A stretch of 64,000 nt of DNA, taken from the NCBI GenBank assembly GCA_008360955.1, contig LUCM01001643.1, positions 71,952 to 135,951 on the forward strand, written 5' to 3'. The notes under the pieces were generated by a model, which did not search any database, was not told where the DNA came from, and saw nothing but the letters and a program-made list of their open reading frames with translations. Shown here one piece after another: positions 11,268-22,595 of the stretch. Origin of the DNA: Fasciolopsis buskii. Taxonomy: Eukaryota > Platyhelminthes > Trematoda > Plagiorchiida > Fasciolidae. Each line of letters opens with the position of its first letter. Position 1 is the first letter of the stretch. A program made the translations under genes and the position numbers.

Positions 11268-14200
11268 GCGAATCAACGCTACGCATTTGGAAAGTGCATA
11301 AGTTGCTGAAATTCCGTTTAGAAACGAAATTTCAAGACTTCCATATTGCAAAGGAGTTAAGACGATCTTCCCTTTCGGAAATTCGGACAAACAATGTGCT
11401 GTTCTATACTGTGTACATTGAGCGATTGAGCAAACAATGCGACATTTACAAGGTTTGTCTATTTGTGGTTTTCGGAATGCGAAACAAACTGCGAGCATTA
11501 GATAAATAGTCCCGTTTATTTTCCCTTACTAAAACCGTAGAAAATATGAATGATTTTTGACACCGGACCCGGGGCCCAACAAATACTTTCGTGTGGGAAT
11601 CTGTTCATTAAAAAAATAGAGTTCGGAATTAACTAAAAGCCTACCATTTATGACAGTACGACACGTTTGCTTAAACCACGTCCCATGCAGCACGTTGAGT
11701 GAATTCCCCGTGAGGAATGCTCACCACGCTGTATGTACGACATAAACCCGCGGTGAACCAGTGTGAACTTAACCGTTGATTATTAAATTATCCTTTTTTG
11801 TCTAACATTAAACTGTATCGCCTGTTTTTCTTGTGCGGATCCATTTTGTTTGGTCATCATCTGGTGCCGATAAAGCGCATGGAAAATAACAGCTGATCAC
11901 TGGTATTATGTTAGTGGTTTGAGAAAACAGTTTTCCATTCATCGGGATAAGCGGTGGCGTCACTGAAAGGTTCATGTTACATCTTGATCTAAACAAATAC
12001 AACCGGGTCATACCCGAATGCCCGTACATGAATGAATTTCATGGAGGAGACACAATTTAATCACTGATACTCCGTGGGAGTCGTCTATTAGACAAATCGT
12101 TCATCACATTAAGCTTAGTTATATGTCTAGAGTCAACGGAGAGTCTACCCAAGACTTAAGTGAAGACCAGCTTGGAATGGAACCTCACTCCAGTGGTTCC
12201 TCAAACTGGTCTAGCAGTTATGCACCAGCTATTCGATGAGTGCAGACACAATTGCGAAAAATATTGATGTATATTAGAAAAATGCAAGGGAGCATTGCTG
12301 AAATTTTCTTATTTTGCAGCCCTTGGCTTGTTCTATAAGAGGCACCTAGAAAAGAAGGATTACTAGTCGCGAAAACCAACCGTTCGTCTTAGCACAATCA
12401 ACAGTGAAATGATCACTTTTCTACATTTGGCTTGACTCATTAGCATTGTTTTCTCGGAAAGCGTTAACATTGTGTTCTCTCGATCTGCAGCCATGCGATC
12501 GTTGAAACAACGGGAACTGTCGGGGCCACGGGTAAATGACCTACTTTAGATAATCCTCAACGTCAAAATATGGAATGTTAATTACTTTAACATGTGTTAC
12601 TGTGTCTGCTTCTTACAGGGCAGGTTCGTACGTATTCGCCTCGTGGGGAGCAATTCGGATATTGTATCTGCCTACTGCCCTGTCAGCGTGAGTTACTCAT
12701 TAGCTTTTCCAAGCATGATAAACAGGTGCTCGAAGTAGCGGTTTTTCACTAACGACGCCTACTGTGATTCTATATGGGAGGCCATCAATTGGAACCAGTG
12801 TAAAGAATCCCGACACTTTTTGTAGAATGATTATGCCATAGGAGAGTTCACGGAAATCCGTATCCCAGATTTGGACACTCTACTGTCAGGCAATGTCCAT
12901 CTGCAGTTTTTATTTAAATACGGCAGCAATATAGGTATATTTTTGATACCCGTCAACTATAAGGTTTCACTGAGGAAAACAAGTGTTAAAGTACCATCAT
13001 TTGAGCTCAATGACTAATACAACTGTCTCCTTTATAAAGGAGATTTTTAGACTTGTTTTTATGGATGATGAATGTTTATTGGGGCAGAAGGCCTGCAACA
13101 TAAGAATTTCAAACCACTAGGTCTCAGTTTGAAATTTGCGATACTGATTGTTTGACCACCACCGGTTCCTTGATATGTCCTATAGGTCCCACCAAAGAAG
13201 AATGAAACAGAAAGATTTTAGATATTCAAGCGGGAACCTGAGACCAGAGATATTAACATCATGTTCACTTCACTCACAAGTGTAAGAGATTAGAGCATCA
13301 GGTCTTACCATGGATTTATCCTGAGGCCACTGAAACTTTTTTAACTTGAATACTGACAAATTGTTGTCCTAACCTTACTATAAATGTTGCGTTGCAGAGA
13401 AATCTTGCTCGTCACGGAACATGGGGACTGAAGTGTTAAAGTCACTATTAGGCCGCGTATCCAAAGGGGGTCAGTAATTAGGAACAAAATATATTCCTGA
13501 AAAACAATATTACATAATTTGGAAACGAAAGCGCATGGACCTCATATGGAACTTGTGTAGAATTCCCACTGAATGACTTCCTATGGCCTTCATGTCTTCG
13601 CCGAACTGCCAACACAGTGGAATACAGTATGCAAAAAACAACTCCCGTCGTTGATTGGAATATGGTGTCAACATACGTGGAAAAATACGAGCTTATATTC
13701 TTAGCCAACAACTTCCGGAATCGCGCAGCCGTAAGCACAATAAAAGGTGGTTATTTTGTTCATGATGAATCGGTTTATTCTGAAATGTGCATTTGGAATC
13801 TAGCGCAAACCAATGCCTTCCTGAACTTCGTTAGGCAAAATAAAACAAGAGGTAAAACTGTTCTCTTTGTAATTCACTTATGAGAGAATAAGGAGCATTT
13901 ATCCAGAGAATGCTGACAAGCAAGCCAATTCAGCGTAAACCCGCAAGTCTGTTTCTCCGGTTGCATCCCTCAGTCAACAGTCGAATTGATATTTGTGAAT
14001 GCAATTCTCCATACCATTTCGGAATCATTCTGTATAATGTCACTGTTCTAAACTGGGTAGAACAGTCGCTTTTTCACTAGATCTGGAGAACGCACGTGTG
14101 TCCTCAAATCGTAAAACGATGTGTTTTACTGGTTGTGGAAATGAGCGTGTGGGGCAAGCTACGAACAACATCTGGAAAATCAGCCTTCACATTAGAAAGT

Positions 14201-14720
14201 CAGTCCGCGGTTTGGATCAGGATGAAGATGGACAGGCGCGCGTATGTTTGGTGACTCATTTCATGCCCTTTCAATCACATTTACAAAGTAGGAATAGGGC
14301 GTCGAAGTGTTCCGTAAGTCAGTATGTTAATTGAACTATAAATAGATAGATCGATCAATATATGGAAACTAGGGATAGGTGGAGAAGAATAACATTGAGC
14401 GTCATTATTCAACGATCGGCGATTTGGATTAAAGCTGACGTCTTGTTCAGATAGCACATCAGTGACCTTTGGTCAGAGCAGTTCGAGAGCTTGAACAGAT
14501 CACTTTTTGTCTAAACAGATTGGCTGACGCAGCATTCTGCCACTCCGTTGCGTGTGTGACCAGAATAGATTAAGGCAAATCACCGAGATCATCTGTCCGT
14601 CGACTTTTGAATTCCAATCAACTTTCTGCAAATATCGAGGGATGTAAATTCATGTAGAGACAAGTGGTTCAGTGGAAGTATAACCGTCATCGTACTGCGT
14701 TAAATGGCAAGGTGTGCCCG
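11268..14720. other. Unassigned sequence
   Basis: No element is recognised. One plus-strand frame at 13617-13883 (88 codons) has fairly ordinary protein-like composition and a donor-like AAGAG|GTAAAA near 13850. Nothing links it to a family, so it is not called as a gene. Confidence 0.4.
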
Positions 14721-14724
14721 GCTC

Positions 14725-16520
14725 CTAGCTGTTTTTCGCTTCGTACAATGAGTAGCGAAGGCAATTTGGAATACCTAAGGTTGACGGGTCTTTCGGATCA
14801 CAACCACGAAGACTTGAGACACCTACTTCATCTAAGTTCGCTGTAAATGTCCTCATTCCACGTTGCCACGTCATCTGCTGACCTACGCATGGCTTTTTCT
14901 TGCAGTCCGTGGGAGGAAAGCAATTTAGAGCGCGACATGATAGACGAGTGTTCAACATACGCAATACGTGACCTAACCAGCGCAGTCTACTAAGTTTTAT
15001 ACGCCAATATAAGGTATTCTGAGAGCCCACACCTAATATTAAATCCCTAACCTTCACACTTCTCGCCCGGTCACTCCATCCAATCCTAGCCATACCACGT
15101 AGAAATCGGTGGTCGAAAAACTCTAACCGACAAACATCGCCCACACGGATATTCCATGTCTCGTAACCGTACGACAGAACTGAACGCCTTGGATATGCAT
15201 GCGTTTACCTCCACTGCCGAGCTACCATCGTTCGGCACTCATCTACCGATGCAAGTGAAACGGTCCACAATCGTTAGTTTCTCACCATCCAGAATCAAGT
15301 TAAGCACTACTGTCGCCCAGTCCTTTATCAGCACTCCACACTGTGCGGATGCATAGCGCATGCCGAATCGAGATACAGACCTCGAATATATGTCGAGAGC
15401 ATCTTGTGCAGATTCGAGAAGACACAATACCACATCTGCGTAATCAAGGTCACATAGCTTCTCTCCATTTCCCAGTTCGATTCCTACATCCTGGAGTCCT
15501 CCTAAAGCATCTCCCATCACCTCGTCCATGACGAATTTGAACAGGAATGGAGAGATGGTACATCTTTATCGAAAGTCGCTAGTCATTTCGAATGAACTTG
15601 ATAACTCATCGCATATCCTCACTCACCCATAGATATGCGAGTATAATGCTCGCAACAGATTTACAAACTTCCCTGGCCCACTCTTCCGGTGGAGAGCTCT
15701 GAATCGTGCTGGTCGATCCACGGAGTCGAAAGCATCTTTCAAGTCGAGGAAGACTACGATCGTAGGGCGCCAGTGTGTGTGTAACGCGTTTCGAGTACAT
15801 GGCCTAAATACGTTATCGTGCGGCCAGCTAAAGTGAGCCTTGAATTGTTCAGCCCAACTGTCCATACTTTGCAGTCTACCGTTGATAAGCTCTACATTTT
15901 TATCGTAAACGACTTCACCAACCGAAGTTCGCGGTCACGTATAGGTTTGAACCTCCTTTGAATGTTGCCTGAAGTGGCCGCCACTTCCAGCTTTTCGGCT
16001 ACCTAAACCCACCAATTTCCACAGTCGTTCTTAAGGCTTATGTTCAACTGACGCTGCAACTGTCGACACATCTTATTCACTTCCTTGCAGTCAGGGCGCT
16101 GGTGATTTTGCTGCATTAGACTCAGTGACCCTTGTGAAATCCAGTGTCCCTTGTGAACGCTAGACCTAGGAGCAGAGACAAATGCATCGCCTACTTGATT
16201 CGATCCCACTGCTCGTCCACACCACTGCTGGTCGCAGTTCTTAGTTCCCCGGATAGTTTCCGCACATAGTCGTTGTGAACAGCCAAATAATACAGATGTT
16301 CGACGGCCAATAGAGTTTGTGGCCTGTGTCGATGGCCGTTGGGCTGCAGCAAAAATCGCATTAAACATACACATGGTCCAAATCGACGCACGTGGTCCGG
16401 TACGATCTACAGTTCTGGACAGAATCGCGCCAACGGTAGCTTACTGCAATATGGTCGATCTGACTCAAACAACCTGCCGAGCTAGAGTGCCATGTTGCCG
16501 TCTGATGCGAAGTGTGTTTG
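14725..16520 (-). pseudogene. RTE-type LINE, endonuclease end to C-terminus, largest copy
   Basis: The order on the minus strand is as follows. The endonuclease C-terminal block QIDHIAVSYRWR...DLDHVYV (about 16480-16380) matches the S-D-H signature end. A linker follows (16390-15990). RT motif A reads VVFLDLKDAFDSVDR (15755-15711), with both acidic positions kept. The block FLFKFVMDEVMGDALGGLQD leads to motif C, CDLDYADVVLC, codons 15431-15442; the second catalytic Asp of YADD is Val. RFGMRYASAQCGVLIKDW follows. The C-terminal block has RLRWLGHVLRM and QQMTWQRGM (15000-14860). Frameshifts separate the blocks. Known RTE elements encode an AP endonuclease plus RT that nick and copy into target DNA. 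This copy cannot be autonomous. Clade assignment (RTE rather than CR1) is inferred from block resemblance. Confidence 0.85.
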
Positions 16521-17000
16521 GATGCACGGTGACAGGAATGCTACTGATCACATAAAAAAATTAGTTTTGGTTGAGTTATCACAGCTGATTTTCAATCTGT
16601 ATGAAGATCAGATGTTAAGCGGGGTGGAGTTTCCTTCTGATCTCAAACATTTGCTGTCTGCTGGAGTAATTCAATTTCAACCGCCCGTCCTGAAATAACG
16701 ATGTACATAGACAAGAAGATACTTAAAGTCAATAACACTGGGAAAAGCACACTACTGTTCATTAGCAATGTCCGATTTACAGCTGCTGCCTCCATTGGTA
16801 TCGCTTTCCTGAAAGCGGTGTTTTACGGTCCTGACTTCATGGATTACTATTACTGATATGTTATCCTGTACCGCGCGAAAAGATCCAGTCAGTTGCTCTC
16901 GAGTATGATTTGCCACTTACAATAGGCCCATTCTGTTCGGCAACAAGCAGTCATTAACAGGCGTCCATCTTCATAGCTTCCTAATTTGCTAATAAAACCA
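16521..17000. other. Unassigned; short open frame at 16563-16698
   Basis: Just beyond the LINE a plus-strand frame reads ELSQLIFNLYEDQMLSGVEF and continues to a stop at 16698. Composition is protein-like but no start, acceptor or family can be supported. Confidence 0.3.
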
Positions 17001-17004
17001 TAGT

Positions 17005-17115
17005 GTACATCTTTTTCAGGAGGCTAGCTGAGGTCAGCAGACAGCTGCCATTTGGCGAAGGTGACCGGCGGTGGATGGCTCGAATATACGACCAACAGGT
17101 TCAATTACCACGAAG
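17005..17115 (-). repeat. tRNA-derived SINE, family S1, minus-strand copy
   Basis: On the minus strand the segment reads ...ATTCGAGCCATCCACCGCCGGTCA..., then GCCAAATGGCAG..., then CTCCTGAAAAAGATGTACAC. These three blocks match, in order, the B-box region, the ACCGCCGG block and the CTTCCTGAAAA tail of the SINE at 31441-31600. The B box is degenerate. Confidence 0.55.
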
Positions 17116-17444
17116 TTTGCATTTTTGACTACCACTGCAGCAGTTATGATCCGCTTTCGCTGACTAAAGTGAATTGGATTTTATATCTGTTAACGATATT
17201 CTAAGCTGTAAGAAGGCAAATCACAATTCAGCGAATGCTGATCAGCGTAACTATTTGTGACTAAGTGGAAAGCAACCAAACATCAGAGAAACCATTGCTC
17301 ATGAGTAACTTTGAGCAGGTTTTGTCGCACGTTTTCCAGTTCTAATTCTATTCGTGCTCGTAAAATTTTGTAAACTTTCCAAATATCAAAAATGGACGTG
17401 TTTGGTTAGAGCTATTCCGATTGAAAAAAGTTGCCAACAAAGAC

Positions 17445-17710
17445 AACGCAAATGGTAATATTAATCATGGTGCGTGAAGCTAGTCTTCTGGCTTCAGCAT
17501 TCTTTTTCGTGACACAGAGAAGCGTGTAGATAGTAAGACAGTGACAATTTTTGTGAACACTCGTCTCACTATTTGTGTAGTTAATGAAGTCCATACTGTT
17601 CCCGACAGTTGCGTGTTAGGGTGTGACTGGGAGATAGTTTTAACATGGATTGCACGCATTCGAGTTATCATATTCGACGAGGGTAGAGCGACTCCAAAAT
17701 CAGCGTCAGT
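17445..17710 (+). pseudogene. Retropepsin-like fragment, probably from a Gypsy LTR element
   Basis: The plus-strand frame from 17541 contains TRLTICVVNEVHTVPDSCVL followed by GCDWEIVL. This resembles the second half of retroviral-type aspartic proteases, where a beta strand, a short acidic/proline turn and a hydrophobic I-L-G-x-D-x-L motif occur. About 35 codons upstream, in another frame, NHGA stands where D-T/S-G-A would be expected. The catalytic motif would thus be mutated. No RT or integrase is seen next to it, so this is an isolated fragment or a chance resemblance. Confidence 0.3.
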
Positions 17711-17759
17711 CACACAAGAAGCAGGTGTGGTAGTAACGCGACATCGGTAGTGTAGGGAA

Positions 17760-18600
17760 GTAAAGCTTAAAATATGTATGCCTGCACGCAGACATACACG
17801 AGCACATATGAATACAGTGGGATCGCCTGTGCGGCCGTGCGGGAAGAATGATATCCTAGAGATAACTGGATGTCGTAAAAATGTTTAAATTAATACACGC
17901 CATGCCCGTGTCCGCTTGGTTGAAAGGCACAGAAATAGCAGGAAATCGGTTTTAGAGCCGCGCCGTGAACTACGACACTGTGTTGTGCGAAGTTGACGGT
18001 TTCCTATTGACGTGCCCATAACTTTGTTAAGGAATAACGTGGGGAGGGGATTGGCGGAATTGCTTCACCAGAAGGTTGAAATAGCAAGCGCAGTGTGCGA
18101 AAAAATCGACTCCATGCCAGTGTGAACGCAGTTTGTGATTTAGGTATGAAGTAAAAATGGCAATTCTGAAATTGTTAAACTATTCTCGGCTCAGGACACT
18201 TATTTTCCATCTCACTTATTGGGATGCACAATCCCGTTTGAATGCTGATGAGAAATTAAACCACTGTCGAGTTATTGGCCGAAGATATTGTAAGACAGGA
18301 CAGTGAACTATTTAGCATACAGTTTTGCAATCACTCAAGCAGAAGAGCGCAAATGTTGCTTGTTCAAGTTCTTCGATGGCACGTTTTCCTTTCAACGGCA
18401 ACTCATAGCGACGGCCAGCTTGGAAGGTCGGAACTGATCGGTCGAAGCAAACAAGTTCGACTGACTGCTGATTTGTGTGAAATATTATTTCTATTTAACA
18501 GATTATTCGGTGTATCAGAGCACCAGTTGCACTTAATAACCAGTTGAAAACTCGAATTTGAACCGGCCGAAAGACTTCTCGTGCTATGAATCATTTGTCC
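17760..18600. other. Unassigned sequence
   Basis: Nothing recognisable. A 90-codon plus-strand frame at 18275-18547 has no motif. Confidence 0.4.
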
Positions 18601-18616
18601 GCCACCATCATGACAA

Positions 18617-18895
18617 CTAAGATCCATCCGGAGCCCCGTCGAGGGTATGGTCAAACGTCTTCGAGAAGTTCAGCGTGGTCCAATCAGTTGTATTCAAGAT
18701 ATAAATACTCCATCCATTCCCATTCGGGGTGTGAACTAAATCGATTTTACAGCTCCGTAGAAGATTGTCACAAAGACAGTCTAGCAGTAGGACCAAATTT
18801 GATATGACCCCGACAACTAACAGATTATCATACCCAAGTCCACCGGATGTCGTGCTGTGTTTTGCGAATCGTGTATTTGCCCGCTGCGATAACAT
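18617..18895 (-). pseudogene. Possible LINE reverse transcriptase fragment (motif A)
   Basis: A 92-codon minus-strand frame contains TTLNFSKTFDHT (18690-18650), close to RT motif A of CR1/Jockey-type LINEs (F-x-D-F-S-K-A-F-D-x-V), with the first Asp replaced by Asn. Upstream in the frame, LLLDCLCDNLLRSC could correspond to the R-S-C-x-x-N-L-L block, in shuffled order or by chance. No other RT motif is seen around it. Confidence 0.25.
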
Positions 18896-19339
18896 GCGTG
18901 TATGAAAACAGCCTTCTAGTTGTCAAAGAAAACATTAAGTGTTTGAAGTTTTATCCTAATTTAAGTGCAAACAACAGCAAAGCAGTTTTTGCTCATGTTA
19001 TGTGAATCTTGAATACAATAAACTGTATCCCGTATCATAGTTGTCGAGTCATCTTTAAGATTATAATCGTTAAACGAATGAAGTGGGAAAACCATACTCG
19101 AAAGAATCATCTTTTCAGCCAAAATGCCCAGTCCTTTCAAATGTATGTATATTCTCAGCAGGTTCTTGCCTGTATGACGAGTGTGAATGGATCGGGAATC
19201 CATTTTGGGGTCACAACTGTGAGCGCCAGTTGTAATGTCAACCTACAGAACGATGGCGCTGGAAGCACAAGACTACATACACATTCCTGCAATACAAACA
19301 AGCGTCTGGTAAGAACTTACAATCACCGTGTTCGAGTTA

Positions 19340-19432
19340 GCAGATAAATTGAGACAGAAGGTACCGGGAACGCATACCTGTGCTTCCGGGACTATCCGCT
19401 TGTTCGTGTATATACCACTGCTGACCATATAT
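19340..19432 (-). repeat. Dispersed repeat R1, internally deleted copy
   Basis: The complement of 19346-19412 reads ...AGCGGATAGTCCCGGAAGCAC, then AGGTATGCGTTCCCGGTACC and TTCTGTCTC. These match the first and last blocks of R1 copies at 36.4, 39.1 and 57.3 kb (CCCGGAAGCAC; CAGGTATGCGTACTCGGTA; CTCTTGTCC) with the middle part missing. TA-rich DNA flanks it, as it does other R1 copies. Confidence 0.55.
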
Positions 19433-19490
19433 ACATGTATTTATGTTTTATTGATGAGTGAAAATATCTGCAGCTCAGGTCGCATATTTT

Positions 19491-19679
19491 TAGAGTTGAG
19501 AAGGCGTACACTGAGTTAATACGGATGCAGAATAAAGAGACAAACAGACGGACAGTGCACAAGACCGAACGGAACTAGCGATCCCATTCAATCACTCATT
19601 CACGTTTGACAACGAGTCCTAGTTTGGACCGAAACGTCACGATAAACGTTTTAACTCAGTGTACGCCTTCTCAACTCCA
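19491..19679 (+). repeat. 29-bp inverted repeat with 131-base spacer
   Basis: The left arm 19491-19519 and the right arm 19651-19679 are reverse complements at 28 of 29 positions; the only mismatch pairs 19492 with 19678. The arms contain GAGTTGAGAAGGCGTACACTG and its complement. This could fold into a strong hairpin in DNA or RNA. The right arm begins exactly after the predicted cleavage site of the hammerhead-like motif in the spacer. Similar terminal inverted arms occur in some transposons, but no transposase is seen. Confidence 0.9.
19606..19650 (+). ncRNA. Degenerate hammerhead-ribozyme-like core
   Basis: The order of parts follows a type I hammerhead: TTGACAACGA in place of CUGANGA (a 3-base insertion and C-to-U), stem II GTCC/GGAC (19616-19619, 19626-19629) with loop TAGTTT, one extra C, then GAAA (19631-19634), stem III CGT/ACG (19635-19637, 19646-19648), and a GTT cleavage triplet ending at 19650. 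Small type I hammerheads of this size are known in Penelope-like elements and in schistosome SINEs. The insertions and the lack of a local stem I suggest it is inactive or a relic. The long inverted repeat supplies a stem-I-like helix immediately 3' of the triplet, but its partner strand lies 86 bases before the core. Confidence 0.35.
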
Positions 19680-19684
19680 AAAAA

Positions 19685-19725
19685 ATGTATTTATGTATAT
19701 ATACATATATATATGTATATGCATT
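19685..19725. repeat. TA-rich alternating microsatellite
   Basis: Alternating TATATACATATATATATG sequence directly after the inverted repeat. It is one of several such tracts in the window (36.36, 36.60, 39.39 and 59.9 kb), often next to R1. Confidence 0.85.
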
Positions 19726-21420
19726 ATGATGGAACTCCGGCCGACGCTAACATTTCTGTTTGCGTATGTATTCGGTTAAACAATTATTTGGAGTACTAGT
19801 TCTTACGTGGATATCGGACTAAAGTCTCGTTGATTTTGTCTGACTAATAAAAATGTCTTCTCTGTAGTGCAATAAACGATGAATATGGATCACGAACTTT
19901 TATGAAACTGAATCAATTTAAATCGGCTGATTTGCCCCCAGGCAGTCAGTAACCCTCCCCGTGGGGAGTAAAATTCATGCTCCCACTTGTAATGTACCAC
20001 GAGTTTACATGCACAGTGGTTGAGGCTAAACTATGCAAACCACGTTGCAAACATCTGCGATCAAAGACAAGTCATTATTTTCAAACGTAATTTGTATCAA
20101 AGGCGAATACTGACAAATCGAGTGGCCCTTGGGGATCAAAGCCAGCACTACGAGATACCGGCGTTTAAAACCACTTTATCCATCAGCTGCTTACAGCTGC
20201 TCACCAGTGCCGTAAAGCACTAAACGGATATTCTGTTACGCCACTCGCATTTGGGACCCGTATCCACGATAACTTAGGGGTACAGCGACTGCCGGTAAAC
20301 ACCGGGAAGCCTCTCTGATTTCGGCTAGCAGCAGTCATGCTGAAAGTATATGGAATTAAACAGTCTATCTTGTAATGTAGTCCAGTTAGAAACGTTAGAA
20401 TTACAAACGAAACATTGATCGGCACTATCTCACATGCACACTCGGACTCTTGTGCAATGTGTGCATAATGTGGTCTGCACCGCTTTCACACCAAACCTGG
20501 AACAAAGTTGGCTTTGCGCATCAGGGGTAAAAGTGATGGGACTGATCAAACTTAATTAAAATCACGTGCATTATAAACAGTTTGTAATGGCTTTTTTGTT
20601 TGGAATCGATCCATGGGACGAGGCTGATCAGGATACAAAGATTTGCTATTCAATCTAAGTCACTGGTTTTCTTCGGTTGCCACTCCGAATATGGCTTGTT
20701 CCGGTGGTGCGCATGAAAGTTAACTATATACCGCTAGAAAAGCATGACTGATTTCAAAATTGCCATCTGTATGAAACCAATGTTGTAAGAAAATGAAGTT
20801 TACCGACATTTTCTAAAAAACGATACATCGCAATTCAATGCTTTTGGAATTAGAATCTATATTAAGCCAGTAAAGCCAGAAGTTTCGTCAGGTATGGTGG
20901 AATGCAACTCTCATGAGAATCACCAACAGTTATGAATAATTTATGCGGATCAATTCGGAATATCCCCTTGATCAGGCTTTTGATAATCTGAAAAATCTAC
21001 GCCTAACCAGGATGAGGAGTTAAAATGATATCCCCTGGAAATCATTAAAGGTGAAGTTTGTTAAATCTGAGTGGCTATCACGTGCCCCACCAGAGCGCAG
21101 TCCCATAAGCGGTTCAATGAAAGTAGATATCAACCATTAGTTTCTAACAGACAAAAAGAATAATCTCCACTGTGCCTCTGATCACTAGTGCAAAATCACT
21201 TACCGAAGAATGCAGATCCACCTGGCATTTTGGAAGACTGGACGAGAATAAAACCGAGAAATCAACGATTGCTGACTTTTTATTTCCCTCACCAGCCATT
21301 GGACACGGCAGTAGAGATGAGCGTGCGTGTGTCCAACGTTTGAGCACTATGTGTTGGGCTACAGCACTCGCGGCATCAACCTGATGTTTTGTTGAATTTC
21401 ACAGGCAATGTGTACTGAGC
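19726..21420. other. Unassigned sequence
   Basis: No gene, RNA or known repeat can be supported in this stretch. Confidence 0.4.
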
Positions 21421-21424
21421 CATA

Positions 21425-21735
21425 ATGCGTTTAGTTCTGTTGTATGGTTGCGAAATATGGAGTATGCCTGTCGAGGATATTTGTCGCTTGGAATTTTGCC
21501 ACATCCGATGTCTACGTAGTATCGTTAGGGCCGGGTGAATAATATGGAGCTTCGGGATCTAGTAGTATTCCCCGGTTATGGGAACATTTTGTCACAAAGC
21601 ATTACCTTTAGTAAACCTCGTCGGTTGGGTCATGTTTTGTGTATGGCGAGCACTCGTCTACCACAGTGTGTCCTAATTCCCGTCCCTCCAACGAATAAAC
21701 CACGTTGAGGTAAGCAGATGGAAAGATGTACAGCG
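21425..21735 (+). pseudogene. RTE-type LINE fragment, C-terminal region
   Basis: The plus strand encodes LLYGCEIWSMPVEDICRLEF, then HIRCLRSIVRAG and a stop (21425-21538). After a frame change, PRRLGHVLCMASTRLP follows around 21615-21665. These are the L-L-Y-G-C-E-T-W, D-x-R-C-L-R and R-W-L-G-H-V-L-R-M blocks of the same LINE type as the copy at 14.7-16.5 kb, where the second block reads DVCRLEFFDHRFLRG. Only the 3' end is present, as expected from the 5'-truncated insertion common in LINEs. The 138-codon frame on the opposite strand here (21608-22024) is a shadow plus flanking sequence. Confidence 0.75.
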
Positions 21736-21739
21736 AAAT

Positions 21740-22561
21740 TAAGCTAAGCAGGTAATACACATTTTCGTTATTGGGGTATAAACGATTCGCCATTCCGTTG
21801 ACTGAAAACGCTGAGGAAAATGACAACGAACTGTGAACACTAACGGTGATGTTATCAGTTTCTACTGCACTCGAATGACTGAAAAATGCTATCTGTATAT
21901 AGACTGCATTCCGTTTATTGGCTTCTACGGCATTCACTTTTTTCCACCACCAACCGTCCCCCCACCCCAACTCGACTGGTCGGCTCCCTGACCCCTGGAA
22001 TATTATTCTTTTCTTGGGCAACATGAAATCATGGCAGAAGGGCAGCTGTCAGTGAGTCTTGCCTTGCTGTTTTACATCGAACGGTAGTGATAATAATGAT
22101 GACCCCGCTGTTGAAGGTTGAAAAGGAATACGGAGAACTGAATTCCACCCTTGAAAGTGCGAAAAACTTGAACGGCATCTTCAGCCAATCGATGAGATCG
22201 AATATATCTTCATAAAGATGCGTACCATTTTGTAAGACCGCGCCTTTTAAACGGACTTTTTTTAAGTTTCGAGGAAATTACCTAATTCAGGATATTTTAA
22301 GCGGACGGAAGAAACACAAAACGGCGTGCAAACTCATAAATCATGCAACAGCCATAAAGTAGAACAAAATGAGGATGAAATACTTTGGTCGGATGAATAC
22401 TGTACTGCTGTGACTCTTAATTCGACGAATTAATGTTTGTGCTAATATTGTGACAGACGACCTTAAAATCAATAATTGCATTACAACTGTTCTGTGATCG
22501 TGAAGAATGCTATTTTATAAAATGCTGACAGACGCCGGACTATGAATATCTGGACAGTTGA

Positions 22562-22595
<34 letters not shown>

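Noticed and set aside
18240..18260. CTGATGAGAAA resembling a hammerhead core
   Set aside because: CTGATGAG runs straight into AAA with no stem II between, and no stem I or III can be drawn.
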